Below are positions 1 through 12,998 of a stretch of 64,000 nt of DNA, piece after piece (position 1 is the stretch's first letter; every line of letters begins with the position of its first letter). Below the pieces are notes generated by a model. The model was given only the letters and a program-made list of their open reading frames with translations, was not told the origin of the DNA and did no database searches. A program made the translations under genes and the position numbers. The stretch is taken from the NCBI RefSeq assembly GCF_000212855.1, contig NZ_GL890993.1, positions 1,341,025-1,405,024 of the forward strand. Direction: 5' to 3'. Source of the DNA: Streptococcus sanguinis SK355. GTDB lineage: Bacteria > Bacillota > Bacilli > Lactobacillales > Streptococcaceae.

Positions 1-1706
1 GGGATGTTGAAATCCCAGAAGAGCATGAACTGGATTATCCGACCATTGAAGCTCGTCGCCGGGTGCAAGACATCACTGCTATTCTCTATCCAGACGACTC
101 TAGCTACGAAGGAAAAGAGCTGCGCCTAATTCAGGAATACTTTATGACCAGTGCAGGTCTGCAGACCATTATCAAATCCTACCTCAAGCAAGGTCGTCCG
201 CTCAAGGATATCCATGAAAAGGTCTCTGTCCATATCAACGATACCCACCCAGCTGTCGCACCGGCTGAATTTATGCGTCTCTTGATGGATGAGTACGATT
301 TGGAATGGGCAGATGCTTGGAATGCTACGGTTAAGACTATGAGCTATACCAACCATACCATCTTGTCTGAAGCCTTGGAAAAATGGGATGCAGAGCTCTT
401 TAAGAATGTCCTGCCGCGGGTTTATCAGATTATCCTAGAAATCGACAACCGCTATGTAGCTGAAATGGCTGGGCGTGGCCTTGATCCGCAAGTCATCGAA
501 AACACTCGGATTGTCAAAGACAATCAAATCCACATGGCCCACTTAGCCATCATTGGCGGTCATTCGATTAACGGGGTTGCCAAACTTCACACCGAACTGC
601 TCAAAGAAGACACCTTGCGTGATTTCTACAGCATTTACCCAGAGAAGTTTAACAACAAGACCAACGGGATTATCCAGCGCCGCTGGCTGCAGATTGCGGA
701 TGAGCCTCTGTCAGCTGAGATTGATAAACTAATTGGTAAGGGCTGGAGAAGTGATATCCATGAGCTGCGTAAGCTTTTGGAATTCAAGGATGATCAGCAA
801 GTGCTGGGTGATTTCTACCGAGTGAAGCAGGAAGCCAAGGCCCGTCTGGCTGACTTCATCAAGGAATCAACAGGAGTAGAAGTTTCTACAGAAGCCATCT
901 TTGATGTGCAGGTGAAACGGCTCCACGCTTATAAACGTCAGTTGCTCAACCTGCTTCATATCATCAAGCTTTATTGGGACCTCAAGGACAATCCTGACAA
1001 GGATATGGTGCCGCGCGTCTTTATCTTCGGTGCCAAGGCTGCTCCAGGCTACCACTTTGCCAAGTCTGTTATCAAGCTGATCAATGAAGTGGCTAATCTG
1101 GTCAACAAGGATGAAAGCCTGCAAGGCAAACTCAAGGTGGTTTTCCTAGAAAACTACCGCGTCAGCCTGGCTGAGCTCATCATTCCAGCTGCGGATGTAT
1201 CAGAGCAGATTTCTCTGGCTTCCAAGGAAGCTTCTGGTACTTCCAACATGAAGTTCATGATGACAGGTGCCATTACCTTGGCCACTCTGGACGGAGCCAA
1301 TATCGAAATCAAGGACGAGGTTGGTGACGACAACATTGTCATCTTTGGGATGGACAAGGACGAGGTTTACGAGCACTATGCCCGCCACGATTACTACTCA
1401 CGCGGTGTCTATGAGAGCAATCCAGACATTCGCCGGGTAGTCGATACCTTTGTCAACGGCACCATTCCAAACGTCCGTGAAGAAGGCTCAGAAATCTACG
1501 AAGCCCTCATCACCCACAATGATGAATATTTCCTCTTGGAAGACTTCCATGCCTATGTAGAAGCTCAAGAGAAGATTGATGCTCTCTATCGTGACAAAGA
1601 AAAATGGGCTCGTATGAGCTTGATCAATATCGCTACGTCTGACAAGTTTACTTCAGATGATACCATTGAGCAATATGCCAAGGAAATCTGGAACTTGGAG
1701 AAATAA
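1..1706 (+). CDS. glgP: Glycogen/maltodextrin phosphorylase, C-terminal part (5' end outside window)
   Basis: Partial gene: the frame is open from base 3 and ends with TAA at 1704-1706, giving about 567 C-terminal residues of a protein that is usually near 750-800. It is a PLP-dependent alpha-glucan phosphorylase (GT35) that releases glucose-1-phosphate from glycogen or maltodextrin in the cytoplasm. The PLP-lysine motif EASGTSNMK is encoded near 1228-1254, and the family motifs RRVQDIT and VKRLHAYKRQ are present. It may equally be named malP; the substrate (glycogen or maltodextrin) cannot be decided without the upstream genes. It is followed by a terminator, so it is probably the last gene of its operon. 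Confidence 0.93.
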   Translation, partial: DVEIPEEHELDYPTIEARRRVQDITAILYPDDSSYEGKELRLIQEYFMTSAGLQTIIKSYLKQGRPLKDIHEKVSVHINDTHPAVAPAEFMRLLMDEYDLEWADAWNATVKTMSYTNHTILSEALEKWDAELFKNVLPRVYQIILEIDNRYVAEMAGRGLDPQVIENTRIVKDNQIHMAHLAIIGGHSINGVAKLHTELLKEDTLRDFYSIYPEKFNNKTNGIIQRRWLQIADEPLSAEIDKLIGKGWRSDIHELRKLLEFKDDQQVLGDFYRVKQEAKARLADFIKESTGVEVSTEAIFDVQVKRLHAYKRQLLNLLHIIKLYWDLKDNPDKDMVPRVFIFGAKAAPGYHFAKSVIKLINEVANLVNKDESLQGKLKVVFLENYRVSLAELIIPAADVSEQISLASKEASGTSNMKFMMTGAITLATLDGANIEIKDEVGDDNIVIFGMDKDEVYEHYARHDYYSRGVYESNPDIRRVVDTFVNGTIPNVREEGSEIYEALITHNDEYFLLEDFHAYVEAQEKIDALYRDKEKWARMSLINIATSDKFTSDDTIEQYAKEIWNLEK

Positions 1707-1731
1707 TACTCTTCAGAAAACATGAACAATA

Positions 1732-1763
1732 AGAGATTGGGGCCTGGGTCTCAGTCTCTTTTG
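1732..1763 (+). terminator. Rho-independent terminator after glgP
   Basis: A stem AGAGATTGGG / CTCAGTCTCT (with G-U pairs) is followed by a short T run. It lies 26 bp after the phosphorylase stop codon. Confidence 0.7.
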
Positions 1764-1792
1764 CTATTCATCTACCATCTTGTCGAGAAATA

Positions 1793-1801
1793 TGCTATAG
1801 T
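1793..1801 (+). promoter_or_regulatory. Extended -10 promoter of the PAP2 gene
   Basis: TGCTATAGT (extended TGn plus a TATAGT hexamer) lies 47 bp upstream of the PAP2 start codon. No good -35 is seen at 17 bp. Confidence 0.4.
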
Positions 1802-1848
1802 AGAGAAAGTATGAGAGTCCAACTTTTAGAAAAGCAGGGTAAGCAAGC

Positions 1849-2349
1849 ATGAAAGACTACACCATTTTTTATCAACAATTAACGGCTCCCTTTCGTAGCC
1901 GCCCTCAGTGGCTGAAAGGGCTGGTTTACTTCAATAGGGGAATGACCCTGTTCATACCTATTGTTTATGGTCTAGTTCTAATCAGTGCCTTTCTGGCAGA
2001 AGGCTGGAAAGGGCTGCTTGCTTTTTTCTTCCTGCCAGCTATCGGATTTGGTCTGTTATCAGCTATTCGCAAACAGCTGAATCAAGCACGCCCTTACGAG
2101 AAATGGCCTATTCAGCCCTTGCTAGCCAAGGATACATCAGGCAAGTCCATGCCCAGCCGCCATGTCTTTTCGGCGACTATTATTTCCATGTGCCTACTCT
2201 ACTTTTTCTGGTTGCCGGGACTCCTCTGCCTCTTGCTTTCAGCAGGGCTGGCCCTAGTGCGTGTGATTGGCGGAGTGCACTATCCAAAGGATGTTCTAGT
2301 AGGCTATCTTTGCGGCATTTTCTGGGGAATTTTACTTTTTTTATTATAA
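1849..2349 (+). CDS. PAP2-family membrane phosphatase
   Basis: A 166-residue integral membrane protein with about four or five hydrophobic segments. It carries the PAP2/phosphatidic-acid-phosphatase signature in order: K-x6-RP (KQLNQARP), PSRH, and R-x5-H-x3-D (RVIGGVHYPKD). Such enzymes dephosphorylate lipid phosphates, for example undecaprenyl-pyrophosphate or phosphatidylglycerol phosphate, on the outer side of the membrane; the substrate here is not determinable. It stands alone between a terminator and the manA promoter. Confidence 0.85.
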   Translation: MKDYTIFYQQLTAPFRSRPQWLKGLVYFNRGMTLFIPIVYGLVLISAFLAEGWKGLLAFFFLPAIGFGLLSAIRKQLNQARPYEKWPIQPLLAKDTSGKSMPSRHVFSATIISMCLLYFFWLPGLLCLLLSAGLALVRVIGGVHYPKDVLVGYLCGIFWGILLFLL

Positions 2350-2371
2350 AGGACCTGTTTTCGGCAGAGAG

Positions 2372-2401
2372 TAGACAAAGGGCCTCCAGCTATATTATAA
2401 T
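2372..2401 (+). promoter_or_regulatory. Promoter of manA
   Basis: TAGACA (2372-2377), an 18-bp spacer and TATAAT (2396-2401) lie 73 bp upstream of the manA start. Confidence 0.55.
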
Positions 2402-2474
2402 AGAAGCAGCAACAACCGTTTTGACACCAAGGGCTATTCCTTGCTGGATGTAAAAAATATTTAAGGAGAATACT

Positions 2475-3416
2475 ATGTCAGAACCATTATTTCTACAGTC
2501 TGTGATGCAGGAGAAGATTTGGGGCGGCACCAAGCTGCGCGATGTCTTTGGCTATGAAATTCCCAGCGACCATGTAGGGGAGTACTGGGCAATCTCGGCT
2601 CATCCCAATGGTGTGTCAACCGTCAAGAACGGACGATTTGCCGGCCAGAATCTAGACGTTCTCTATGCCGAGCACCGTGAGCTTTTTGGCAATCGCCCAG
2701 AGCCAGTCTTTCCGCTTTTGACCAAGATTTTAGATGCCAATGACTGGCTCAGTGTTCAGGTCCATCCTGATGATGCCTATGGACTAGAGCACGAAGGGGA
2801 GCTTGGTAAGACTGAATGCTGGTATGTCATAGCTGCAGACGAAGGAGCAGAGATTATTTACGGTCACAATGCCAAGAGCAAGGAAGAGCTGCGCCAGCAG
2901 ATTGAGAGCAAGGACTGGGACCGTCTCCTGACTAAAATTCCAGTAAAAGCTGGCGATTTCTTCTATGTACCAAGCGGAACCATGCATGCCATTGGCTCGG
3001 GGATTTTGATTTTAGAAACTCAGCAGTCCAGTGATACAACCTATCGTGTCTATGATTTTGATCGCAAGGACGATGCTGGCAATCTTCGTGAACTGCATTT
3101 GGAGCAGTCTATTGATGTTTTGACTATCGGTGAGCCAGCCAATAGCCGTCCTGTTACCATTCAGGCAGATAGTTTGACTTCTACTCTTTTGGTGGCCAAT
3201 GACTTCTTTGCTGTTTACAAGTGGGATATTACTGGTTCAGTTAATTTTAAAAAGACAGCAGACTATAGCTTGGTTAGTGTCTTGGAAGGTGTCGGTGAGC
3301 TGGAAGTTGATGGAGCAGTCTACCCACTCGAAAAAGGAGAGCATTTCATCCTGCCAAGCGACGTCACAGAATGGACCTTGTCTGGAGATTTGCAGCTGAT
3401 TGTCAGCCATCCATAA
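2475..3416 (+). CDS. manA: Mannose-6-phosphate isomerase, class I
   Basis: A 313-residue zinc enzyme interconverting mannose-6-phosphate and fructose-6-phosphate. The cupin metal-site motif QVHPDD, the GKTECWY segment and SGTMHAIG are all present, and the length matches the short Gram-positive form. The start ATG follows AAGGAG at good spacing. It is a single-gene unit with its own promoter and a strong terminator, a typical location upstream of the atp operon. Confidence 0.95.
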   Translation: MSEPLFLQSVMQEKIWGGTKLRDVFGYEIPSDHVGEYWAISAHPNGVSTVKNGRFAGQNLDVLYAEHRELFGNRPEPVFPLLTKILDANDWLSVQVHPDDAYGLEHEGELGKTECWYVIAADEGAEIIYGHNAKSKEELRQQIESKDWDRLLTKIPVKAGDFFYVPSGTMHAIGSGILILETQQSSDTTYRVYDFDRKDDAGNLRELHLEQSIDVLTIGEPANSRPVTIQADSLTSTLLVANDFFAVYKWDITGSVNFKKTADYSLVSVLEGVGELEVDGAVYPLEKGEHFILPSDVTEWTLSGDLQLIVSHP

Positions 3417-3429
3417 CTATAGAAAAATC

Positions 3430-3459
3430 AAGAGCAAATAATCGCTTTGCTCTTTTTTC
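3430..3459 (+). terminator. Terminator after manA
   Basis: A 9-bp perfect stem AAGAGCAAA / TTTGCTCTT is followed by TTTTCTTTT. Confidence 0.85.
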
Positions 3460-3614
3460 TTTTAAAAATATAGGAAATAAGTAAAATTCTAGACAGTTTC
3501 TTCTTATTTATATAGCAGAATAGTTTGTATGTTGATAGTTATTCAATTGATTTTGGTAAAAAATTTTATATAACAAAAGAAAAAAACAAAAAACGCTTAC
3601 AAGTGTGTAAAAGA

Positions 3615-3643
3615 TTGACTATTCGATATTTTAGGAGTAAACT
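3615..3643 (+). promoter_or_regulatory. Promoter of the ATP synthase operon
   Basis: TTGACT (3615-3620), exactly 17 bp, then TAAACT (3638-3643), in an AT-rich 220-bp gap; the atpE start lies 36 bp downstream. Confidence 0.7.
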
Positions 3644-3679
3644 AAGGAAGTAATTAAAAAATATTAAGGAGAAGTCATC

Positions 3680-3880
3680 ATGAATTTAACATATTTAGGA
3701 CTTTGTTTTGCCTGCTTTGGCGTATCAATTGCTGAAGGTTTGATTATGAGTAATTTATTTAAGGCAGCGTCTCGTCAGCCAGAAATGATTGGTCAATTGA
3801 GAAGCCTCCTAATCTTGGGAATTGCCTTTGTCGAAGGTACTTTCTTTGTAACGCTGGCTATGGCCTTTGTTATCAAATAA
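3680..3880 (+). CDS. atpE: ATP synthase Fo subunit c
   Basis: A 66-residue hairpin membrane protein forming the proton-carrying ring of F1Fo ATPase. Two hydrophobic helices are joined by the polar loop R32-Q33-P34, and the proton-binding carboxylate is Glu52 in FVEGTFF. It is the first gene of the operon, before subunit a, which is the characteristic streptococcal order. In fermenting, acid-producing streptococci this enzyme mainly pumps protons out at the expense of ATP. An AAGGAG ribosome site precedes the ATG. Confidence 0.97.
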   Translation: MNLTYLGLCFACFGVSIAEGLIMSNLFKAASRQPEMIGQLRSLLILGIAFVEGTFFVTLAMAFVIK

Positions 3881-3915
3881 GAAAGAATTCTCTTTAGAAA
3901 AGGGGGTGTCATCTG

Positions 3916-4632
3916 TTGGAAGAAAGTATCAATCCAACTATCAATGTCGGTCCTGTGACCTTTGATTTGACCCTGCTGGCCATGACTCTGCTGACGGTGT
4001 TTGTAACTTTTGGACTTGTTTATTGGGCAAGTCGAAAGATGACGATTAAGCCGTCAAGAAAGCAGAATGCTTTGGAATATATCTATGATTTTGTCATTGA
4101 TTTTACCAAGGGAAACGTTGGCGAGCATTATATGAAGAATTACTCGCTTTTTCTATTCTCCCTCTTTCTTTTCGTGGCTGTGGCGAATAACTTGGGATTG
4201 ATGGCTAAGGTTCAGACAACCAATGGCTTTAATCTCTGGACATCGCCGACAGCCAATCTCGCTTTTGACCTGGGTTTCTCTCTTTTGGTGACGATTTTCT
4301 GTCATGTTGAAGGAGTTCGACGTCAAGGGATAAAAGGATATCTAAAAGGTTTTGTGACTCCGGGTATCATGACACCCATGAATATCTTGGAAGAATTTAC
4401 CAATTTTGCTTCTCTAGCCTTGCGGATTTATGGAAACATTTTTGCAGGTGAAGTATTGGCTGGTTTGCTCTTGACTTGGGCACATCAAGCGGCGTATTGG
4501 TATCCGATTGCCTTTATTATGAACATGGTTTGGACTGGTTTTTCCATCTTTATTTCCTGTATCCAAGCCTATGTTTTTACCATGCTAACATCTATGTATC
4601 TTGGTAAAAAAATTAATGGTGAGGTAGAATAA
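3916..4632 (+). CDS. atpB: ATP synthase Fo subunit a
   Basis: A 238-residue multi-span membrane protein that forms the proton half-channels next to the c ring. The essential arginine sits in [14 protein letters not shown]. The start is TTG at 3916, with AGGGGGTG (3901-3908) as ribosome site; no in-frame ATG lies at a better place, so this is a non-ATG start. It is separated from atpE by 35 bp and from atpF by 18 bp. Confidence 0.95.
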   Translation: MEESINPTINVGPVTFDLTLLAMTLLTVFVTFGLVYWASRKMTIKPSRKQNALEYIYDFVIDFTKGNVGEHYMKNYSLFLFSLFLFVAVANNLGLMAKVQTTNGFNLWTSPTANLAFDLGFSLLVTIFCHVEGVRRQGIKGYLKGFVTPGIMTPMNILEEFTNFASLALRIYGNIFAGEVLAGLLLTWAHQAAYWYPIAFIMNMVWTGFSIFISCIQAYVFTMLTSMYLGKKINGEVE

Positions 4633-4650
4633 AAAGAAAGGATAGATAAA

Positions 4651-5145
4651 ATGAATATAACCGTAGGTGAAATTATTGGCAACTTTATCTTGATTGCCGG
4701 CTCCTTTCTTCTTTTAGTATTTCTCATTAAGAAGTTTGCTTGGGGCAATATTATCGGGATTTTAGATCAGCGTGCTCAAAAGATTTCAGACGATATTGAC
4801 GGTGCGGAATCGGCCCGTAAGAAAGCTGAAGACTTGGCGCAAAAGCGCGAGGAAGCTCTGGCAGGTAGTCGGGTCGAAGCAGTTTCTATCGTTGAGACTG
4901 CTAAGGAGACAGCTGAGAAGAATAAGGCTGGAATCCTAGCTAATGCAGCAGAAGAAGCAGGGCGCTTGAAGGCTAAAGCCAATCAGGAAATTGCCCAAAA
5001 TAAGGCAGAGGCTATGAGCAGCATCAAAGGAGAAGTGGCCGACTTGACAGTGACTCTGGCTAGTAAGATTTTGAGTCAGGAGCTGGATAAGGAAGCTCAG
5101 AGCGAGCTCATTGACCGCTATATCAAACAGTTAGGAGATGCCTGA
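4651..5145 (+). CDS. atpF: ATP synthase Fo subunit b
   Basis: A 164-residue peripheral-stalk subunit with one N-terminal membrane helix (about residues 8-27) and a long charged, Ala/Lys/Glu-rich coiled coil. It dimerises and links Fo to the delta subunit of F1. Its TGA stop shares one base with the atpH start (TGATG at 5143-5147), which suggests translational coupling. Confidence 0.96.
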   Translation: MNITVGEIIGNFILIAGSFLLLVFLIKKFAWGNIIGILDQRAQKISDDIDGAESARKKAEDLAQKREEALAGSRVEAVSIVETAKETAEKNKAGILANAAEEAGRLKAKANQEIAQNKAEAMSSIKGEVADLTVTLASKILSQELDKEAQSELIDRYIKQLGDA

Positions 5146-5681
5146 TGGATAAGAAGCAATATGCAATCATTGAGAAATATGCTTTGCCTTTTGTTCAGAC
5201 GGTCTTTGAAAAAGGTCAGCAAGAAGATGTTTTTGAAAAACTGAGTCAGATTAAGGCTGTTTTCGCGGAGACCGGCCTTGCTGACTTTTTGTCACATATC
5301 GGCATCAGTGACCACGAGAAAGAAAAGAGTCTGCGGCTCTTTCAAAACTCAGGCTCCCAGCTGCTTGATAATCTGATTGAAATCGTCATTCTCAATCATC
5401 GTGAGGACCTCTTTTATGAGATTGTGCTGGAGAGTCAGCACCAGCTTGAAAAGATCAGCAATGAGTTTGAGGTGACGCTACGCTCTGTTCAGCCTTTGAC
5501 AGCCAGTCAGAAGGAGAAGATTCGGCCGATTATTGAGCAGAAGATGGGCCTAAAGGTCCGCTCGCTCAAGGAAGAATTGGACAGTAGCTTGATTGGCGGC
5601 TTTGTCATCTCTGCCAATAACAAAACAATTGATGCAAGCATAAAACGTCAATTGCAAGTCGTAAAAGAAAAATTGAAATAG
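5145..5681 (+). CDS. atpH: ATP synthase F1 subunit delta
   Basis: A 178-residue subunit that caps the alpha3beta3 head and binds subunit b. It has the normal OSCP/delta length and the conserved C-terminal segment around SLIGGFVI. Its start overlaps the atpF stop by one base. Confidence 0.95.
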   Translation: MDKKQYAIIEKYALPFVQTVFEKGQQEDVFEKLSQIKAVFAETGLADFLSHIGISDHEKEKSLRLFQNSGSQLLDNLIEIVILNHREDLFYEIVLESQHQLEKISNEFEVTLRSVQPLTASQKEKIRPIIEQKMGLKVRSLKEELDSSLIGGFVISANNKTIDASIKRQLQVVKEKLK

Positions 5682-5693
5682 AAAGTGGTGTGA

Positions 5694-7202
<1,509 letters not shown>

Positions 7203-7217
7203 GAATAGAGGTGTCAG

Positions 7218-8099
7218 ATGGCAGTTTCATTAAATGATATTAAAAATAAAATTGCATCCACGAAAAACACCAGTCAAATCACCAATGCCATGCAGATGGT
7301 TTCTGCTGCAAAGCTGGGAAAGTCTGAGGAAGCAGCTAAGAATTTTCAGGTCTATGCCCAGAAAGTGCGTAAGTTAGTTACGGATATGCTGCATGGCCAC
7401 GAGGCAGAAAATGCCCGTCATCACTCAATGTTAATCAGTCGGCCAGTCAAGAAATCAGCCTATATTGTCATTACTTCTGACCGCGGTCTGGTAGGTGGCT
7501 ATAATGCAACCATTCTCAAGGCATTGATGGAGCTGAAAGCTGAGTACCATCCGACAGGAGAGGACTTTGAAGTCATCTGTATCGGAAGTGTCGGTGCTGA
7601 TTTCTTCCGAGCTCGGGGCATTCAGCCGGTTTATGAACTGCGTGGTCTAGCAGATCAGCCTAGCTTTGATGAGGTTCGTAAAATCATTAGCAAGACCATT
7701 GAGATGTATCAGAATGAGCTCTTCGATGAGCTCTATGTCTGCTATAACCACCATGTCAACAGTCTGACCAGTCAGATGCGGGTGGAGCAGATGCTGCCAA
7801 TCATTGACTTGGACCCCAATGAAGCGGATGAAGATTATACGCTGAATCTGGAACTGGAGTCCAGTCGGGATTCTATCTTGGACCAACTGCTGCCCCAGTT
7901 TGCAGAGAGTATGATTTACGGTGCCATTATTGATGCCAAGACGGCTGAGAATGCTGCCGGTATGACTGCTATGCAGACAGCGACAGACAATGCTAAAAAG
8001 GTCATCAGTGATTTGACTATTCAGTACAACCGCGCTCGGCAGGCTGCCATTACGCAGGAAATTACTGAAATCGTGGCGGGTGCAAGTGCCCTAGAATAA
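7218..8099 (+). CDS. atpG: ATP synthase F1 subunit gamma
   Basis: A 293-residue central rotor shaft. It has the N-terminal coiled-coil signature ([20 protein letters not shown]) and a matching C-terminal helix ([18 protein letters not shown]). It lies 15 bp after atpA with a GAGGTG ribosome site. Confidence 0.97.
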   Translation: MAVSLNDIKNKIASTKNTSQITNAMQMVSAAKLGKSEEAAKNFQVYAQKVRKLVTDMLHGHEAENARHHSMLISRPVKKSAYIVITSDRGLVGGYNATILKALMELKAEYHPTGEDFEVICIGSVGADFFRARGIQPVYELRGLADQPSFDEVRKIISKTIEMYQNELFDELYVCYNHHVNSLTSQMRVEQMLPIIDLDPNEADEDYTLNLELESSRDSILDQLLPQFAESMIYGAIIDAKTAENAAGMTAMQTATDNAKKVISDLTIQYNRARQAAITQEITEIVAGASALE

Positions 8100-8116
8100 G
8101 GCCACAAATGAATTAG

Positions 8117-9544
<1,428 letters not shown>

Positions 9545-9554
9545 GAGGTGAATG

Positions 9555-9974
9555 ATGGCTCAAATGACAGTACAAATCGTGACACCGGATGGTCTTATTT
9601 ATGATCACCATGCTGCATTTGTTTCCGTAAAGACCATTGATGGTGAGCTGGGGATTTTACCTCGTCACATCAATACAATCGCTGTTTTAGAAGTAGATCA
9701 GGTCAAAGTACGCCGGGTTGACGATGACAAGCATATCGACTGGATTGCGGTTAATGGCGGAATCATTGAAATTGCAGATAATGTCATTACCATTGTGGCG
9801 GACTCAGCTGAGCGTGCGCGTGATATCGACATTAGTCGGGCTGAGCGGGCTAAGCTCCGAGCTGAGCAAGAAATCGAAGAAGCACATGATAAGCATTTGA
9901 TTGACCAAGAACGCCGGGCTAAGATTGCTCTGCAGCGGGCGATCAACCGGCTTAATGTCGGGACAAGATTATAA
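9555..9974 (+). CDS. atpC: ATP synthase F1 subunit epsilon
   Basis: A 139-residue regulatory rotor subunit: an N-terminal beta sandwich ([16 protein letters not shown]) and a C-terminal helical hairpin rich in Arg, Ala and Glu. Two ATGs are adjacent at 9552 and 9555. AGAGGTG ends at 9550, so the second start has the better spacing and gives the usual MAQMTVQ N-terminus. It is the last gene of the operon. Confidence 0.95.
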   Translation: MAQMTVQIVTPDGLIYDHHAAFVSVKTIDGELGILPRHINTIAVLEVDQVKVRRVDDDKHIDWIAVNGGIIEIADNVITIVADSAERARDIDISRAERAKLRAEQEIEEAHDKHLIDQERRAKIALQRAINRLNVGTRL

Positions 9975-10051
9975 GAAGCTATTTTACATAGAATTGATGG
10001 AAGTCATTGATCATCTGGTAAGATGCTTTCATGAATATAGACTGAATACGC

Positions 10052-10084
10052 AAAACTGAGGCAAATCTGTCTCAGTTTTCTTTT
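10052..10084 (+). terminator. Terminator of the atp operon
   Basis: A 9-bp perfect stem AAAACTGAG / CTCAGTTTT with a 10-nt loop is followed by CTTTT. Confidence 0.85.
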
Positions 10085-10132
10085 CCAAAGAAAAAGGGGG
10101 GACTATTTAGTTCGTCCCTAACTGGAGTCTTG

Positions 10133-10141
10133 TGGTATAAT
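10133..10141 (+). promoter_or_regulatory. Extended -10 promoter of the DUF1146 gene
   Basis: TGGTATAAT lies 8 bp upstream of the ATG at 10149, without a clear -35. This places the transcript start close to the start codon, so the leader is very short or absent. Confidence 0.5.
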
Positions 10142-10148
10142 AAAAGTT

Positions 10149-10379
10149 ATGGTAGAAGTTATATTTAAATTATGCAGTCATTTGCTCTTTATTTTCTTTG
10201 CCTTTCATCTGCTGTCAACGGTTGTTGAGTGGGAGAGGTTTTTCAAGGTTAATGCCGATAATGCGATGAAGATTCGCTTTTTGGTTCTCTTGTTTAGCAT
10301 TGCCTTGGGCTATTTAGTCAGCCTTTTCTTCATTGGTATTTACGATATGAGCCGGGCGATTTTTAACGGTACTTTATAA
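10149..10379 (+). CDS. DUF1146 family membrane protein
   Basis: A 76-residue protein with two predicted membrane helices (about 7-24 and 42-62). It matches the DUF1146/YwzB family, small Gram-positive membrane proteins commonly encoded between the atp operon and murA; function unknown. It has a promoter overlapping its start region. Confidence 0.8.
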   Translation: MVEVIFKLCSHLLFIFFAFHLLSTVVEWERFFKVNADNAMKIRFLVLLFSIALGYLVSLFFIGIYDMSRAIFNGTL

Positions 10380-10446
10380 GGTCATATTTTTGATTTTATG
10401 GTATGATAGTATGGATGATTTTAAAAATTTAGAGTAAGGAATCGGT

Positions 10447-11727
10447 ATGGAAAAAATTATTATTCAAGGTGGAGATAATCGCTTGGTCGGAAAGGTCAAG
10501 ATTGAAGGAGCAAAAAATGCGGTCCTGCCTCTTTTAGCAGCGACAGTATTGGCCAGCGAGGGCCAGTCAGTTTTGAAAAATGTTCCGGTCTTGTCCGATG
10601 TCTTTACCATGAACAATGTGGTCCGCGGTTTAAACACTCAGGTGGATTTTAATCAGGAAGAAAATACAGTTGTTGTAGATGCCACTCAGCCTTTGTCTGA
10701 GGAGGCGCCTTACAAATACGTCAGCAAAATGCGGGCGTCTATCGTTGTTTTGGGTCCAGTCCTGGCTCGTAATGGTCATGCTAAAGTTTCTATGCCAGGC
10801 GGTTGTACGATCGGCAGTCGGCCTATTGACTTGCACCTGAAGGGCTTAGAAGCCATGGGTGCTCAGATTACCCAAACAGCGGGTTACATCGAAGCGAAGG
10901 CAGAGCGGCTCAAGGGGGCCCACATTTACATGGACTTTCCCAGTGTGGGAGCAACGCAAAACATCATGATGGCTGCAACGCTGGCTCAAGGAACGACAGT
11001 GATTGAAAATGCTGCTCGGGAGCCTGAAATCGTTGACCTAGCTCTCTTTTTAAATGAAATGGGAGCCAAGGTCAGAGGAGCAGGTACCGAAACTTTGACC
11101 ATTGTCGGAGTGGATCAGCTGCGCGGGGCTAAGCATAATGTGGTTCAAGACCGTATCGAAGCAGGGACTTTTATGGTTGCTGCAGCCATGACCAGTGGTG
11201 ACCTGCTGATTGAGGATGCCATTTGGGAGCACAATCGTCCTTTGCTTTCCAAAATGCAGGAAATGGGAGTGGAAGTGACAGAGGAAGATGAAGGGATTCG
11301 GATTAGTTCCGATGTTTCGAAGCTGAGACCGGTTTCGGTCAAGACTCTTCCTTATCCGGGCTTCCCTACCGACATGCAGGCTCAGTTTACAGCGCTCATG
11401 GCCATGGCCAAGGGTGAGTCTACGATGATTGAGACTGTCTTTGAGAACCGCTTCCAGCATCTGGAGGAAATGCGTCGGATGGGGTTGCACTCTGATATCA
11501 TGCGTGACACAGCTCGCATCTGGGGTAGCGGCAGTCTTCAGGGAGCTGAAGTCATGTCAACAGACCTTCGGGCCAGTGCGACTTTGATTCTGATGGGCTT
11601 GATTGCCGAAGGTGAGACTAAGGTCAGCAAGCTGGTACACTTAGACCGAGGCTACTATAAATTCCATGAGAAATTGGCAGCCTTGGGAGCCAAAGTGAAG
11701 CGTGTAAAGGAAGAAGACGATGAGTGA
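10447..11727 (+). CDS. murA: UDP-N-acetylglucosamine 1-carboxyvinyltransferase
   Basis: A 426-residue enzyme for the first committed step of peptidoglycan synthesis, transferring enolpyruvate from PEP to UDP-GlcNAc in the cytoplasm. The fosfomycin-reactive cysteine is Cys120 in GGCTIGSRP, and the early motif [11 protein letters not shown] is present. Low-GC Gram-positives usually have two paralogs (MurA and MurZ); the neighbourhood with epuA and endA corresponds to one specific paralog of pneumococcus, but the name differs between genomes. An extended -10 (TGGTATGAT, 10399-10407) lies upstream. Its 3' end overlaps epuA by 8 bp. Confidence 0.96.
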   Translation: MEKIIIQGGDNRLVGKVKIEGAKNAVLPLLAATVLASEGQSVLKNVPVLSDVFTMNNVVRGLNTQVDFNQEENTVVVDATQPLSEEAPYKYVSKMRASIVVLGPVLARNGHAKVSMPGGCTIGSRPIDLHLKGLEAMGAQITQTAGYIEAKAERLKGAHIYMDFPSVGATQNIMMAATLAQGTTVIENAAREPEIVDLALFLNEMGAKVRGAGTETLTIVGVDQLRGAKHNVVQDRIEAGTFMVAAAMTSGDLLIEDAIWEHNRPLLSKMQEMGVEVTEEDEGIRISSDVSKLRPVSVKTLPYPGFPTDMQAQFTALMAMAKGESTMIETVFENRFQHLEEMRRMGLHSDIMRDTARIWGSGSLQGAEVMSTDLRASATLILMGLIAEGETKVSKLVHLDRGYYKFHEKLAALGAKVKRVKEEDDE

Positions 11728-11902
11728 AAATCTTAAATATTTAGGCCGGCAGATTGGCCTTGTTTTACTGGTTCTCCTGGTAGCTGTGATTCTCTTTTTC
11801 GTGGCTCTGATGATTGGTTATAATGTTATCGGAAACGGTAAGGGCTCTATCTGGTCACCAGAAACCTGGCAAGAATTAATCGGGAAGTTTACTGGAAACT
11901 AG
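11720..11902 (+). CDS. epuA: EpuA family membrane protein
   Basis: A 60-residue protein with one strong membrane helix (about residues 12-36). It belongs to the EpuA family, which databases sometimes mislabel as an RNA polymerase beta-subunit protein. It overlaps the murA 3' end and precedes endA, the arrangement known upstream of the DNA-entry nuclease in pneumococcus. Function is not established. Confidence 0.82.
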   Translation: MSENLKYLGRQIGLVLLVLLVAVILFFVALMIGYNVIGNGKGSIWSPETWQELIGKFTGN

Positions 11903-11960
11903 CTCCTAGTTGAAAAGACTGGCTGAAATGAATCCAGTTTGCTAAGTTGAAAGAAAGAAG

Positions 11961-12821
11961 ATGAAAAGAAAGACTAGTCAGAAAAGGAATTCTAAGAGTC
12001 TGCAAGGCTGGGCTGGGCTGACTCTGGCCTTGATTTTGGCTCTGGCTGGCTATTTCTGGGGACAGGATGGTCAGCAGCCACTTCAGAGTCCAAATTCAGA
12101 AATCAGGGTTGAGCAAGTCCAAGATCAGGGCACTCCTAGTCAGGAACTGGCTGAGAGCGTTCTGACGGATGCTGTCCGAGCTCAGCTCAAAGGCAGCATT
12201 GAATGGAATGGAGCTGGCGCTTTTATCGTGAATGGGAATAAGACAGACTTGGATGCGGGGATTTCTAGTAAGCCCTACGCTGACAATAAGACCAAGCTTG
12301 TTCAAGGGCAAACCCTTCCGACAGTGGCAAATGCCTTTTTATCCAAGTCTACCCGCCAGTACAAAAAACGAGAAGAAACTGGAAATGCCAACACTTCGTG
12401 GGTACCAGCAGGATGGCATCAACTCAAGAACCTCCCTGGTGAGTACAATCATGCTGTGGATCGAGGACATCTCTTAGCCTATTCGCTGATTGGTGGTTTG
12501 AAGGGCTTTGATGCCTCTACCAGCAATCCTGCCAATATCGCAGTGCAGACGGCTTGGTCCAACCAAGCCAATGAAACGGATTCGACAGGGCAGAATTACT
12601 ACGAGACAAAGATCCGGAAGGCTCTTGATAAGAACAAGCGGGTGCGCTACCGGGTAACCTTGATTTATGCCACGGAGACAGATGTAGTACCGGTTGGGTC
12701 ACATTTAGAGGCCAAGTCCAGCGATGGCAGTCTGGAATTCAATGTCTTTATTCCGAATGTGCAAAAAGGGATTCGCTTGGACTATAATAGTGGCAGGGTC
12801 AGTCTGGATAGAGGTTCTTAA
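11961..12821 (+). CDS. endA: DNA-entry nuclease (DNA/RNA non-specific endonuclease)
   Basis: A 286-residue membrane-anchored nuclease of the beta-beta-alpha-metal family. One N-terminal helix (about 18-33) anchors it outside the membrane. The catalytic motif DRGH is at residues 167-170 (general base His170), and the downstream metal-site region contains WSNQANE. In naturally competent streptococci EndA degrades one strand of incoming DNA during uptake, and it can also degrade neutrophil DNA traps. Those roles are family knowledge. It is probably co-transcribed with murA and epuA. Confidence 0.93.
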   Translation: MKRKTSQKRNSKSLQGWAGLTLALILALAGYFWGQDGQQPLQSPNSEIRVEQVQDQGTPSQELAESVLTDAVRAQLKGSIEWNGAGAFIVNGNKTDLDAGISSKPYADNKTKLVQGQTLPTVANAFLSKSTRQYKKREETGNANTSWVPAGWHQLKNLPGEYNHAVDRGHLLAYSLIGGLKGFDASTSNPANIAVQTAWSNQANETDSTGQNYYETKIRKALDKNKRVRYRVTLIYATETDVVPVGSHLEAKSSDGSLEFNVFIPNVQKGIRLDYNSGRVSLDRGS

Positions 12822-12876
12822 TTTTATACTCAAAAATGGATTTGCAAAGAGTATTCAATAGTATGAAAAGAAATGG

Positions 12877-12907
12877 TTGCAGATTTGTAGTCATTTTCTT
12901 TTATAAT
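12877..12907 (+). promoter_or_regulatory. Possible promoter of the matrixin-like protease
   Basis: TTGCAG (12877-12882) and TATAAT (12902-12907) are separated by a long 19-bp spacer. The -10 is perfect; the -35 is less sure. Confidence 0.5.
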
Positions 12908-12998
12908 AATAGATAGAAAGAAGGCTAATTTTTCAGTCTTCTTTAAGAAAGCGGTGGTAAAATCAACGTTCTCTTACAATCTAGTAAAGGAGGTTGCG